Positions 30,702-37,915 of a DNA stretch of 64,000 nucleotides are shown piece by piece; within the stretch, counting starts at the first letter, position 1; each line of letters starts with the position of its first letter. The DNA lies in the NCBI GenBank assembly GCA_015075165.1, contig JABTUY010000006.1:211372-275371 (forward strand). Direction: 5' to 3'. A program made the translations under genes and the position numbers. The notes beneath the pieces are model-generated. The model was given only the letters and a program-made list of their open reading frames with translations. It searched no databases and had not been told where the DNA came from. Source of the DNA: Ideonella sp. Lineage in GTDB: Bacteria; Pseudomonadota; Gammaproteobacteria; Burkholderiales; Burkholderiaceae_C.

Positions 30702-32486
30702 ATGCAAGCAGCTATTGTCCGTCGCGGCACCGCCCTCCTCGCCGTCGCGGCTCCCCTCCTCCTCGCCGTCAGCGAACCCCCATCCCCCACGCTGCTGAAC
30801 CAGTGCGCCAGCCTCGCTCTGATGGGCCTGTGGGTCGGTGTGATCGGCACGCGCTGTGGCCGCGCGTGGTGGCGCGACGTGGCGGCGTTGCTGGTTGCCT
30901 TGGCGGCGATCGGGGTCTGCCTGCTCTGGTCGCAGGCGCGTGGCCTGCCGCTGCCGATCGCGGCGGGCAATGCCGCTGCGATCGCCGCCTGCGCGGTGCT
31001 CGTCTGCGCCGGTAACGCCGCTGGTCGCGGCAGCGGCAACCCGGCGCAGTGGTTCGTCGACTTCGCATGGGCGCTGTGCATCGCGGGAGTCCTCAACGCG
31101 TTGATCGGCTGCATCCAGGTGTTCGCGCCTGAATGGGCCGATGGCGACTGGATCGCGCGCTCGGTCATCGCGGGTCGCGCCGTCGGCAACCTGCGGCAAC
31201 CGAACCACCTGGCAAGTCTCGTGTTGTGGGCGCTGATCGCCATCGTGGCGCTGCACGAGTCGAAGGCCATGTCCCGCGGCCTCGCGCTCGCGGCCGCGTT
31301 GCTGTGCCTGTTCGCCGTGGTGCTCAGCGGCTCACGCACCGGCGTGTTGGGTGTGCTGCTGCTCGCCGGCTGGGGGCTGCTCGACCGGCATCTGTCGCGC
31401 CCGACCCGGCGGGCGCTGTGGGTGATGCCGCTCGCGTTCGCCGCGTTGTGGGGCGCGATGGCACTGTGGGCGCATTGGTCGGCGCACACCTTCGGTGCCG
31501 AGGGCCGGATGCTCGCCGAAGGTGGCGACATCTCGAGCTCGCGCTTCGCGATCTGGTCGAACACGCTGGCATTGATCGCGCAGCAGCCATGGACCGGCGT
31601 CGGCATGGGCGAGTTCAACTTCGCGTGGACGTTGACGGCGTTTCCACACCGTCCGGTCGCGTTCTTCGATCACACCCACAACCTGCCGCTGCAGGTGCTG
31701 GTCGAGTTCGGTGTGCCGCTGGGCTTGGCGGTGATTGCGCTGTTGCTGCTGGCACTGCTGCAGGCGTTGCGGCGTGCCTGGGCCGCGGCCGGGCCACTTG
31801 GCACGGCGCAGCGCAGTGCCTTCATGCTGGTGCTGATGATCGGGCTGCACAGCCTGCTGGAGTACCCGCTGTGGTACGTGTACTTCCTGCTGCCCACCGC
31901 GTTCGCCTGGGGCTTCGCGTTGGCGCGCCCCGCCGCTGCGCAGCCGGACGATGGGGTTCCACGTGCCGCCGCGCCAGCGGCCGCCGCTGCGCAGGAGCCC
32001 GCCGGCCGCGCCCGCATTCGCCCGCTGGTGGTGTCGGGCATCGTGATGCTGTTCGCTGCCGCTGCCGCGGTGCTCGACTACCACCGCGTGGTGGTGATCT
32101 ACGCGCCGGCCGGCGACGAGGCGCCGCTCGAGGAGCGCGTGGTCGATGGCCAGCGCAGCCCGCTGTTCGGCCAGCATGCCGACTACGCGGCCGCCACCGC
32201 GTTCGGTGCGCCGCGCGCGCCGCTGACGCCGTCGCAGACGCTGGCGTTCCGCCGCGCACCGCACCAGTTGCTCGACGTGCGCCTGATGATCGCGTGGTCG
32301 CAGGCGCTGGCAGCCATTGGCGGGCTCGACGAGGCACGCTGGCTGGCGACGCGCATCCGCGAGTTCCGCAACCCCGAGGCCAACGAGTACTTCGCGCCCT
32401 GCCAGCATCCGGCACAGGCGGCACAGGCGTTCCAATGCCAGCCGCCGACGCGCGAGGTGCCCTGGCGCGAGTTCGTGCAGCGCTGA
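30702..32486 (+). CDS. O-oligosaccharyltransferase / Wzy_C membrane protein (second copy)
   Basis: A 594-residue paralogue of the preceding gene with the same architecture: NLRQPNHLASLVLWALIAIV, VLSGSRTGVLGVLL, the loop FFDHTHNLPLQVLVEFGVPL, LLEYPLWYVYFLLPTAFAWG, then a soluble C-terminal domain of about 150 residues (Wzy_C_2/PglL type). The ATG at 30702 follows a CAGGAA site. Unlike the first copy it has the high GC of the region. Either it acts with the first on different targets or one is a lipopolysaccharide ligase; the sequence alone does not decide. Confidence 0.85.
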   Translation: MQAAIVRRGTALLAVAAPLLLAVSEPPSPTLLNQCASLALMGLWVGVIGTRCGRAWWRDVAALLVALAAIGVCLLWSQARGLPLPIAAGNAAAIAACAVLVCAGNAAGRGSGNPAQWFVDFAWALCIAGVLNALIGCIQVFAPEWADGDWIARSVIAGRAVGNLRQPNHLASLVLWALIAIVALHESKAMSRGLALAAALLCLFAVVLSGSRTGVLGVLLLAGWGLLDRHLSRPTRRALWVMPLAFAALWGAMALWAHWSAHTFGAEGRMLAEGGDISSSRFAIWSNTLALIAQQPWTGVGMGEFNFAWTLTAFPHRPVAFFDHTHNLPLQVLVEFGVPLGLAVIALLLLALLQALRRAWAAAGPLGTAQRSAFMLVLMIGLHSLLEYPLWYVYFLLPTAFAWGFALARPAAAQPDDGVPRAAAPAAAAAQEPAGRARIRPLVVSGIVMLFAAAAAVLDYHRVVVIYAPAGDEAPLEERVVDGQRSPLFGQHADYAAATAFGAPRAPLTPSQTLAFRRAPHQLLDVRLMIAWSQALAAIGGLDEARWLATRIREFRNPEANEYFAPCQHPAQAAQAFQCQPPTREVPWREFVQR

Positions 32487-32511
32487 GGGCCGGTCGGACG
32501 GGTGAGCAGCC

Positions 32512-32544
32512 TTGCAAATTGGAAGGCATCCTTCCAAAATGCAA
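32512..32544. promoter_or_regulatory. 33-bp operator-like inverted repeat before the DUF4143 ATPase
   Basis: Two 15-bp arms, TTGCAAATTGGAAGG and CCTTCCAAAATGCAA, surround a central CAT and match at 13 of 15 positions; the inner eight pairs are perfect. It ends two bases before the preferred GTG start, where a ribosome-binding site would normally be. Confidence 0.75.
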
Positions 32545-32546
32545 CC

Positions 32547-33707
32547 GTGTTTCCGCGCCTCGCCCTCCCAGCCCTGCGGGCAGCCGCGGCCGGCTTCCCG
32601 GTCGTGGTCGTGCTCGGTGCGCGCCAGGTCGGCAAGACGACGCTGGCGCGCACCGCGTTCGCCAACCATCGCTATGTCGATCTGGAGGATCCGCGCACGG
32701 CCGCCCGCTTCCGCGACGACGCGCGCTTCGAGCTCGACGCTGCGGCCGACGCCAGCGGGTTGATCCTCGACGAGGCGCAGGCCGTGCCGGCCGTGTTCGC
32801 TGCGCTGCGCGGCGCCGTCGATGCGCAACGCTCGCGGCACGGACGCTTCATCGTCCTGGGCTCGGCGCAGCCCGCGCTGGTGAGGGGCGTGTCGGAGTCC
32901 CTGGCCGGCCGCGCGGCGGTGCTCGAGCTCGACCCGCTGACGGCACACGAGGCGGGCCAAGGCTCGGACGCCGCCCCCTGGCAGCAGCTGTGGCTGCGGG
33001 GTGGCTTCCCCGATGCGTTGCGCGGCGACTTCCGCTCATGGTGGGAGTCGTACCTGCGCCTGCTGCTGGAGCGCGACCTGCCGCAGTACGGCGTGCGCGC
33101 CGACCCATTGTTCATGCACCGCCTGCTCACGATGCTGGCGCACCAGCACGGCGGGCTGCTCAATGCGTCAGCGCTCGGTGGCTCGCTCGGCGTCTCGCAC
33201 CACGCGCTGCTGCGGCACCTCGACGTGCTGGAGGCGGTCTACCTGCTGCGGCGGCTGCCACCGTACTTCCGCAACGTCGGCAAGCGGCTCACCAAGGCGC
33301 CCAAGGTCTATCTGCGCGACACCGGCCTGCTGCACCATCTGCTGAACATCGCCACCGCCGACGAACTGGCGGCGCACCCCGTGCGCGGCGCGAGCTGGGA
33401 GGGCTTCGTGATCGAAGATGTCCTGCGCCGCGAACGCTGGGCGCGGCCGGCCACGCAGGCGTTCTTCTGGCGCACGGCGGCCGGCGCCGAGATCGACCTC
33501 GTGCTCGATCGGGGCGGCGAGCGCGTCGCGGTCGAAGTCAAGGCCGGCCGTGGCGACGATGCGCGTGCGGTGCGCACGCTGCGCGAGGCGCTGCCCGATG
33601 TGGACGCCGCGCGCGCCTGGATCGTCGACCAGGCGCCCGGCGTCCAGGCGGTGGGGGCGCGCATCGCGCGCGCCGGGTTCGCCGAGGTGGTGCAGGGCGC
33701 GCCGTAG
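32547..33707 (+). CDS. AAA ATPase with DUF4143 domain
   Basis: A protein of about 386 residues. Walker A GARQVGKTTLART is near residue 22, Walker B LILDEAQ near residue 75 and a sensor-like FIVLGSAQP near 105. The C-terminal DUF4143 part includes the winged-helix SLGVSHHALLRHLDVLEAVY and a PD-(D/E)XK-like end (EIDLVLDRGGERVAVEVKAG). The family is widespread and its function is not established. The GTG at 32547 is chosen because family members begin just here (FPRLALPALR); the alternative GTG at 32502 would put the inverted repeat inside the coding region. Confidence 0.82.
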   Translation: MFPRLALPALRAAAAGFPVVVVLGARQVGKTTLARTAFANHRYVDLEDPRTAARFRDDARFELDAAADASGLILDEAQAVPAVFAALRGAVDAQRSRHGRFIVLGSAQPALVRGVSESLAGRAAVLELDPLTAHEAGQGSDAAPWQQLWLRGGFPDALRGDFRSWWESYLRLLLERDLPQYGVRADPLFMHRLLTMLAHQHGGLLNASALGGSLGVSHHALLRHLDVLEAVYLLRRLPPYFRNVGKRLTKAPKVYLRDTGLLHHLLNIATADELAAHPVRGASWEGFVIEDVLRRERWARPATQAFFWRTAAGAEIDLVLDRGGERVAVEVKAGRGDDARAVRTLREALPDVDAARAWIVDQAPGVQAVGARIARAGFAEVVQGAP

Positions 33708-33740
33708 CCAGCGCCTGCCGCGGCGCTACCGTGGCCTCAA

Positions 33741-33812
33741 CCCTGCGCCGCCACCCAACGCCCCGACTTGCCGCCGCTCTTCTCGAGCAGCCGGATGTCG
33801 CCCATCACCATG
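33741..33812. repeat. 72-bp direct repeat, distal copy (moaC 3' end duplicate)
   Basis: Identical over 72 bp to 34591-34662, the 3' end of moaC. It also keeps the moaC stop codon just outside the identical stretch. Together the copies bracket the toxin-antitoxin pair, 850 bp apart. Confidence 0.95.
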
Positions 33813-33821
33813 GCCGCGGTA

Positions 33822-34187
33822 CTACGCATCAGACAGGCTCATTTCGAGGTGCACGTCGCGGTAGCTCACCTCTGGACGCACGGCGCCCCTCGCGCTCTTG
33901 TGCAGCCGGACCAGACCGTAGCGCTCCATCGTGTGCAGCGTGCGCGAGAGGTTGCTTGGCGCACGCCCCGTGCGGGCCGCGAGTTCATGCAGCGAAGCCG
34001 GCCGCGACTCTGCGATCACGGCCAGCAGAGCGCGATTGCGGTTGGACAGCAGCTTGGCGAAGCTCTCGGGCGACGTGAACCACACCTTGGGGTCGCTCGG
34101 CTTGGCTTTCAGCTCTCCCCTGGCGATGGCAAGCGTACGTGCTTTCATTTCGGCGTACGACGCGATGCCGACTCTGAGTGTCTTCAC
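33822..34187 (-). CDS. HTH antitoxin partner of the TumE-like toxin
   Basis: A 121-residue protein. The C-terminal half is a MarR-like winged helix (SLHELAARTGRAPSNLSRTL, HTMERYGLVRLHKS); the N-terminal half is basic and helical. Its start overlaps the toxin stop by four bases, so it is the second gene of a coupled pair. Such DNA-binding regulators are the known partners of DUF6516/TumE toxins and normally both repress the operon and neutralise the toxin. Confidence 0.82.
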   Translation of the reverse strand: MKTLRVGIASYAEMKARTLAIARGELKAKPSDPKVWFTSPESFAKLLSNRNRALLAVIAESRPASLHELAARTGRAPSNLSRTLHTMERYGLVRLHKSARGAVRPEVSYRDVHLEMSLSDA

Positions 34188-34534
34188 GGCTGCCAGATCC
34201 CTTTCTCACGCATCACGGATTCGACCTCGGTCCAGAAGTCGGTCAACAAGTCTGCGGCATCCCGATACTCATAGGGCCGCACGGCCTTCAGCCGATGCCG
34301 GTGATCCTGTGTCGTGCGACGTTTGCTCTTGATCCGATGGGCGTTGTCGAAGCCAACCAGCCGAGTGCCGTCCGGGCCATGCAACGTTAGCGCGTAGTCC
34401 AGTCCATGCGGCTTCGCTGGCGTGACCTCGACTTGGTGTACGACAAACTTGACCCAGTAGCCGACATCGGCAATGACGAAGATCTGGCCATCCAGGTCGA
34501 GCAGGTTGTCGAGCGACGGGTCACGCGCCCGCAT
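34184..34534 (-). CDS. TumE-like (DUF6516) toxin
   Basis: A 116-residue protein. The beta-rich pattern WVKFVVHQVEVTPAKPHGLD, YALTLHGPDGTRLVGFDNAH and DHRHRLKAVRPYEYRDAADL is that of the DUF6516/TumE toxin family. A GGAAG site precedes the ATG at 34534, and a GATAAT-like -10 element lies at 34546-34551 (minus strand). It is first in the operon, with the antitoxin second. The RNase-like activity suggested for the family is not shown by any motif I can point to. Confidence 0.8.
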   Translation of the reverse strand: MRARDPSLDNLLDLDGQIFVIADVGYWVKFVVHQVEVTPAKPHGLDYALTLHGPDGTRLVGFDNAHRIKSKRRTTQDHRHRLKAVRPYEYRDAADLLTDFWTEVESVMREKGIWQP

Positions 34535-34586
34535 GAGTTCTTCCCATTATCACACGTTCATAACGGTGCGCACCCAAGTCGACGGG

Positions 34587-35078
34587 TCACCCCTGCGCCG
34601 CCACCCAACGCCCCGACTTGCCGCCGCTCTTCTCGAGCAGCCGGATGTCGCCCATCACCATGCCGCGGTCGACCGCCTTGCACATGTCGTAGACGGTCAG
34701 CAGGCCGACCTGCACCGCGGTCAGCGCCTCCATCTCGACGCCGGTGCGGCCCAGCGTCTCGGCCTGCGCGGTGCAGTGCACCGTGCAGGCGGCGCAGTCG
34801 AGCTCGAACTCGACGCTCACGCGCGTCAGCGGCAGCGGGTGGCACAGCGGAATCAGCTCGGCGGTGCGCTTGGTGGCCTGGATCGCAGCGACGCGCGCGA
34901 TGCCGATCACGTCGCCCTTGCTCGCCTGGCCGGAGGCGATCAGCGCCAGCGTCGCGGCCTGCATGCGGATGCTGCCGCGCGCCCGTGCGACGCGGTGGGT
35001 CTCGGCCTTGCCAGCCACGTCGACCATCTGCGCCCGGCCCGCGGCGTCGAAGTGGGTCAGCGGGTTCTCGCTCGCCAT
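34587..35078 (-). CDS. moaC: Cyclic pyranopterin monophosphate synthase MoaC
   Basis: A 163-residue protein of molybdenum cofactor synthesis, acting after MoaA to make cyclic pyranopterin monophosphate. Landmarks are [60 protein letters not shown] and [20 protein letters not shown]. The ATG at 35078 fits family length; upstream in-frame codons look unlike MoaC. Its last 24 codons are duplicated 850 bp downstream beyond a toxin-antitoxin pair. No other moa gene is adjacent. Confidence 0.95.
   Translation of the reverse strand: MASENPLTHFDAAGRAQMVDVAGKAETHRVARARGSIRMQAATLALIASGQASKGDVIGIARVAAIQATKRTAELIPLCHPLPLTRVSVEFELDCAACTVHCTAQAETLGRTGVEMEALTAVQVGLLTVYDMCKAVDRGMVMGDIRLLEKSGGKSGRWVAAQG
34591..34662. 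repeat. 72-bp direct repeat, moaC-embedded copy
   Basis: The copy lying within the moaC coding region, identical to 33741-33812. After the identical part, similarity continues for eight more bases with a 1-bp gap. Confidence 0.95.
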
Positions 35079-35141
35079 GGTGGTGCCGGGGGTGTCGGAT
35101 CCGTTCACAAGCGGGAAACGCCGCGGTGCGATCATAGGGCC

Positions 35142-36725
35142 GTGAGCCGTTGCATCGACGTTTCCGCCCGGACGGGGCGCCGCTTCCCCCGCGCCCGGCG
35201 CGCGCTCGTCGCGTTGCTGTGCGCCACGCTGGCGCTGGCGCCATCAACCTGGGCGCAGGTGCGGCTGCCGTCGCTCGGTGAATCGGCGGCGTCCGAGATC
35301 AGCGTCACCACCGAGAAGCGGCTGGGCGAGCAGGTGATGCGCGAGATCCGCCGCGACCCCGACTACCTCGACGACCCGGTGCTGCTCGAGTACCTGCAGT
35401 CGATCTGGCAGCCGTTGGTGGCCGCGGCGCGCCAGCGCGGCGAGATCACGCCCGACATCGACGGCCTGTTCGCATGGGAGACCTTCCTCGTGCGCGACCG
35501 CAGCGTCAACGCGTTCGCGCTGCCGGGAGGCTACGTCGGCGTGCATGCCGCGCTGATCGCGATGACGGCCTCGCCCGACGAGTTGGCCTCGGTGCTGGCG
35601 CACGAACTGTCACACGTGACGCAGCGGCACATCGCGCGCAGCATCGCCACCAGCCAGCGCCAGGGGCTGCTGGCGATGGCCGGCATGCTGGTCGGCGTGC
35701 TGGCCGCCGCGCGCTCGCGCAACCCCGATGTCGCGCAGGCCACGATCATGGGCAGCCAGGCGGCGGCGGCGCAGGGCCAGCTCAACTTCTCGCGCGACAT
35801 GGAGCGCGAGGCCGATCGCATCGGCTACGGCGTGATGGGCAGCGCCGGCTTCGCCCAATCGGGCATGGAGCGCATGTTCGACAAGCTCGACCAGGCCAAC
35901 CGGCTCAACGACAACAACTCGTTCCCCTACCTGCGCAGCCACCCGCTGACGACCGAGCGCATCGCCGAGGCGCGTGCGCGCCACGGCAGCATCACGGCCA
36001 CGCAGCTGCGGCCCGAGCATGCCCTGATGCGCGCGCGCGCCCGCGTGCTGATGGATCCGTCGGTGCAGGCGCGCCGCCGACTGCAAGACCTGGACAAGGC
36101 CGACGCGCCCGGCGCCGGCGAGCGCCTGGCGCTGCTGTACTCCAGCGCGTTCGCGTCGCTGCAGCTGCGCGAGTTCGCGCGGGCCGAGCAGGCCTATGCC
36201 GCCGGCGACCGGCTGCGCGCCGCCGCGCCGCGCCAGCCGCGCATCGATCGCGAGTGGGTGCTGCTCGGCGCCGAACTGGCGCTGGCCGAGGGCAAGATCG
36301 CGGCGGCCGACCAGCGCCTGGCCAGCGTGCCCGACGATGGCTCGCGGCCGCGCCTGCTGCTGCAGGCCCAGGCCGCGCTCGGCTCGGGCGAGAGCGGCCG
36401 CATCCAGCGCGAAGGCGAGGCGCTGCAGGGTTGGGTGAGCGACCACCGCGACGACGCGCTGGCCTGGCTGGCGCTGTCGTCGTGCGCCGATCGCCAGGGT
36501 CAGCCGCTGCGCGCGGTGCGCGCGCAGGCCGAGGCGCGCGCGGCGCTCGGCGACCTCGGCGGCGCGATCGACCGGCTGCGTGCCGGCCAGCGGCTGGCCC
36601 ACTCGGGCCGCGGGCAGGACTTCATCGAGGCCTCGGTGATCGATGCGCGGCTGCGCGACCTCGAAGCCCAGCGTCGCCGCCTGAACGACGAGTTGCGCGG
36701 CAAGGGCGGCGGGGCCGAACAGTAG
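35142..36725 (+). CDS. M48 periplasmic metalloprotease with TPR-like C-terminus (BepA-like)
   Basis: A 527-residue protein starting at GTG 35142. A signal peptide spans residues about 18-38 ([19 protein letters not shown]). The zinc motif HELSH is at 154-158, with the third ligand in MEREADRIG near 217. Residues 330-520 form helical hairpins of TPR type. This is the layout of BepA (YfgC), which degrades and helps assemble outer-membrane proteins such as LptD. It is divergent from moaC with a short spacer. Confidence 0.9.
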   Translation: MSRCIDVSARTGRRFPRARRALVALLCATLALAPSTWAQVRLPSLGESAASEISVTTEKRLGEQVMREIRRDPDYLDDPVLLEYLQSIWQPLVAAARQRGEITPDIDGLFAWETFLVRDRSVNAFALPGGYVGVHAALIAMTASPDELASVLAHELSHVTQRHIARSIATSQRQGLLAMAGMLVGVLAAARSRNPDVAQATIMGSQAAAAQGQLNFSRDMEREADRIGYGVMGSAGFAQSGMERMFDKLDQANRLNDNNSFPYLRSHPLTTERIAEARARHGSITATQLRPEHALMRARARVLMDPSVQARRRLQDLDKADAPGAGERLALLYSSAFASLQLREFARAEQAYAAGDRLRAAAPRQPRIDREWVLLGAELALAEGKIAAADQRLASVPDDGSRPRLLLQAQAALGSGESGRIQREGEALQGWVSDHRDDALAWLALSSCADRQGQPLRAVRAQAEARAALGDLGGAIDRLRAGQRLAHSGRGQDFIEASVIDARLRDLEAQRRRLNDELRGKGGGAEQ

Positions 36726-36789
36726 ACTTCGAGCAGCAGGGCTCGAGCAGCAGGGGCCGAGGGGCCCGCCGGCACCCCGGTGGCGCCGC

Positions 36790-37149
36790 TCAGGCCGACG
36801 CCGGTGCGAACAGCCGCTCCATCGCCGCGTCGATCACCATGCCGGCGACGCTGTAGATCAGCGAGCCGATCAGCGCCGCGCCGAAGCCGGTGACGCCGAA
36901 GCCCTGCAGCACGCTGGCCGCGGCCCAGAACATCAGCGCGTTGATCACGAACAGGAACAGCCCCAGCGTCAGCAGCGTGACCGGCAGCGTCAGCAGCACC
37001 AGCAGCGGCCGCACCAGCGTGTTCAGCAGGCCCAGCACGAGGGCGGCGATCATCGCCGAGCCGAAGCTCGCCACGTGCACCCCGGGGTAAAGATGCGCCA
37101 CCAGCAGCAGTGCCGCGGCCAACAACAACCAACGCACGATGAGCTTCAT
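36790..37149 (-). CDS. YvlD/phage-holin-4 family membrane protein (DUF360)
   Basis: A 119-residue protein with four membrane helices, including LLNTLVRPLLVLLTLPVTLL and FLFVINALMFWAAASVLQGF, the hallmark of PF04020. The family is named after a phage holin but is chromosomal in most bacteria and of unknown function. The ATG at 37149 begins the first helix (MKLIVRWLLLAAALLLVAH). It lies convergent to the M48 gene and divergent from the SWIB gene. Confidence 0.88.
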   Translation of the reverse strand: MKLIVRWLLLAAALLLVAHLYPGVHVASFGSAMIAALVLGLLNTLVRPLLVLLTLPVTLLTLGLFLFVINALMFWAAASVLQGFGVTGFGAALIGSLIYSVAGMVIDAAMERLFAPASA

Positions 37150-37217
37150 GGGCGCGAGCATAGCGCCGCACGCACTGCGTCGGGGCTGCGCGCGTGATGC
37201 GTGCCGGCGACAGAAAT

Positions 37218-37278
37218 GCGCTCCACGAGGGAGAAAAGCGCTCTCCACGAGGGAAAAACGCTTCTCACCGGGGAAAAC
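37218..37278. repeat. Three degenerate ~20-bp tandem repeats upstream of the H1-like gene
   Basis: Three consecutive units at 37218-37237, 37238-37258 and 37259-37278 share the pattern GCGCT(CT)CCACGAGGGAAAA, the third being most diverged (ACCGGGGAAAA). They lie about 105 bp before the SWIB gene and within its probable promoter or leader. Confidence 0.6.
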
Positions 37279-37383
37279 TCTCTGTACCATCGCGCCCGCA
37301 GGGATCGAGCGAGAAACGAGAGCTCATGCGGCTCTCACCGGGGTCCCGGCACATCAACCACTCACGTGATGGAGAGATCTCAA

Positions 37384-37815
37384 ATGGCAACTGCGAAGAA
37401 GGCTGCGAAGAAGGCAGCGAAGAAGGCCCCCGCCAAGAAGGCCGCCAAGAAGGCCCCCGCGAAGAAGGCCGCCAAGAAGGCCCCCGCGAAGAAGGCCGCC
37501 AAGAAGGCCCCGGCCAAGAAGGCCGCCAAGAAGGCGCCGGCCAAGAAGAAAGCCCCCGCCAAGAAGCGCACCCCGAACGCCGCGTTCATGAAGGCCATGA
37601 CCCCGAGCGCCGCGCTGGCCGCGGTGATCGGCGACAAGGCGATGCCGCGCACCGAGGTGACCAAGAAGGTGTGGGAGTACATCAAGAAGAATGGCCTGCA
37701 AGACAAGGTCAAGCGCACGATGATCAACGCCGATGCCAAGCTGAAGGAGATCTTCAACAAGGCCCAGGTGTCGATGTTCGAGATGACCAAGCTCATCAAC
37801 AACCACCTGAAGTGA
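37384..37815 (+). CDS. Histone H1-like Lys/Ala tail fused to SWIB/MDM2 domain
   Basis: A 143-residue protein. Residues 1-65 are about six copies of AKKAPAKKA, an H1/HC1-like basic tail. Residues 66-143 form a SWIB/MDM2 domain (TPSAALAAVIGDKAMPRTEV, KKVWEYIKKNGLQDKVKRTM, then EMTKLINNHL). Such fusions occur in beta-proteobacteria and chlamydiae and are thought to be DNA-binding, nucleoid-associated proteins. A GGAGAG site precedes the ATG. A terminator follows. Confidence 0.93.
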   Translation: MATAKKAAKKAAKKAPAKKAAKKAPAKKAAKKAPAKKAAKKAPAKKAAKKAPAKKKAPAKKRTPNAAFMKAMTPSAALAAVIGDKAMPRTEVTKKVWEYIKKNGLQDKVKRTMINADAKLKEIFNKAQVSMFEMTKLINNHLK

Positions 37816-37861
37816 CCCGCCACGCGGGCCCGCCAGAGCGGGCCTGCAGTGTGCGACGAAG

Positions 37862-37884
37862 GCCGGCCTCGGGCCGGCTTTTTT
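37862..37884 (+). terminator. Rho-independent terminator of the SWIB gene
   Basis: GCCGGCC and GGCCGGC pair around a short loop and are followed by six T. It lies 46 bp after the stop, between convergent SWIB and uvrA genes. Confidence 0.85.
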
Positions 37885-37915
37885 CATGGCCGGGGCCCGC
37901 GGCCCGCGGCGCGCG

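Noticed and set aside
34473..35141. Upstream extension of the M48 protease frame
   Set aside because: It runs antisense through moaC and lacks signal-peptide character; the GTG at 35142 directly precedes the export signal.
36790..37149. Phage holin as evidence for a second prophage
   Set aside because: PF04020 proteins are common chromosomal membrane proteins and no other phage gene lies nearby.
37384..37580. Short tandem DNA repeats that could suggest a CRISPR or satellite
   Set aside because: They encode the AKKAPAKKA units of an H1-like tail in frame, and there are no spacers.
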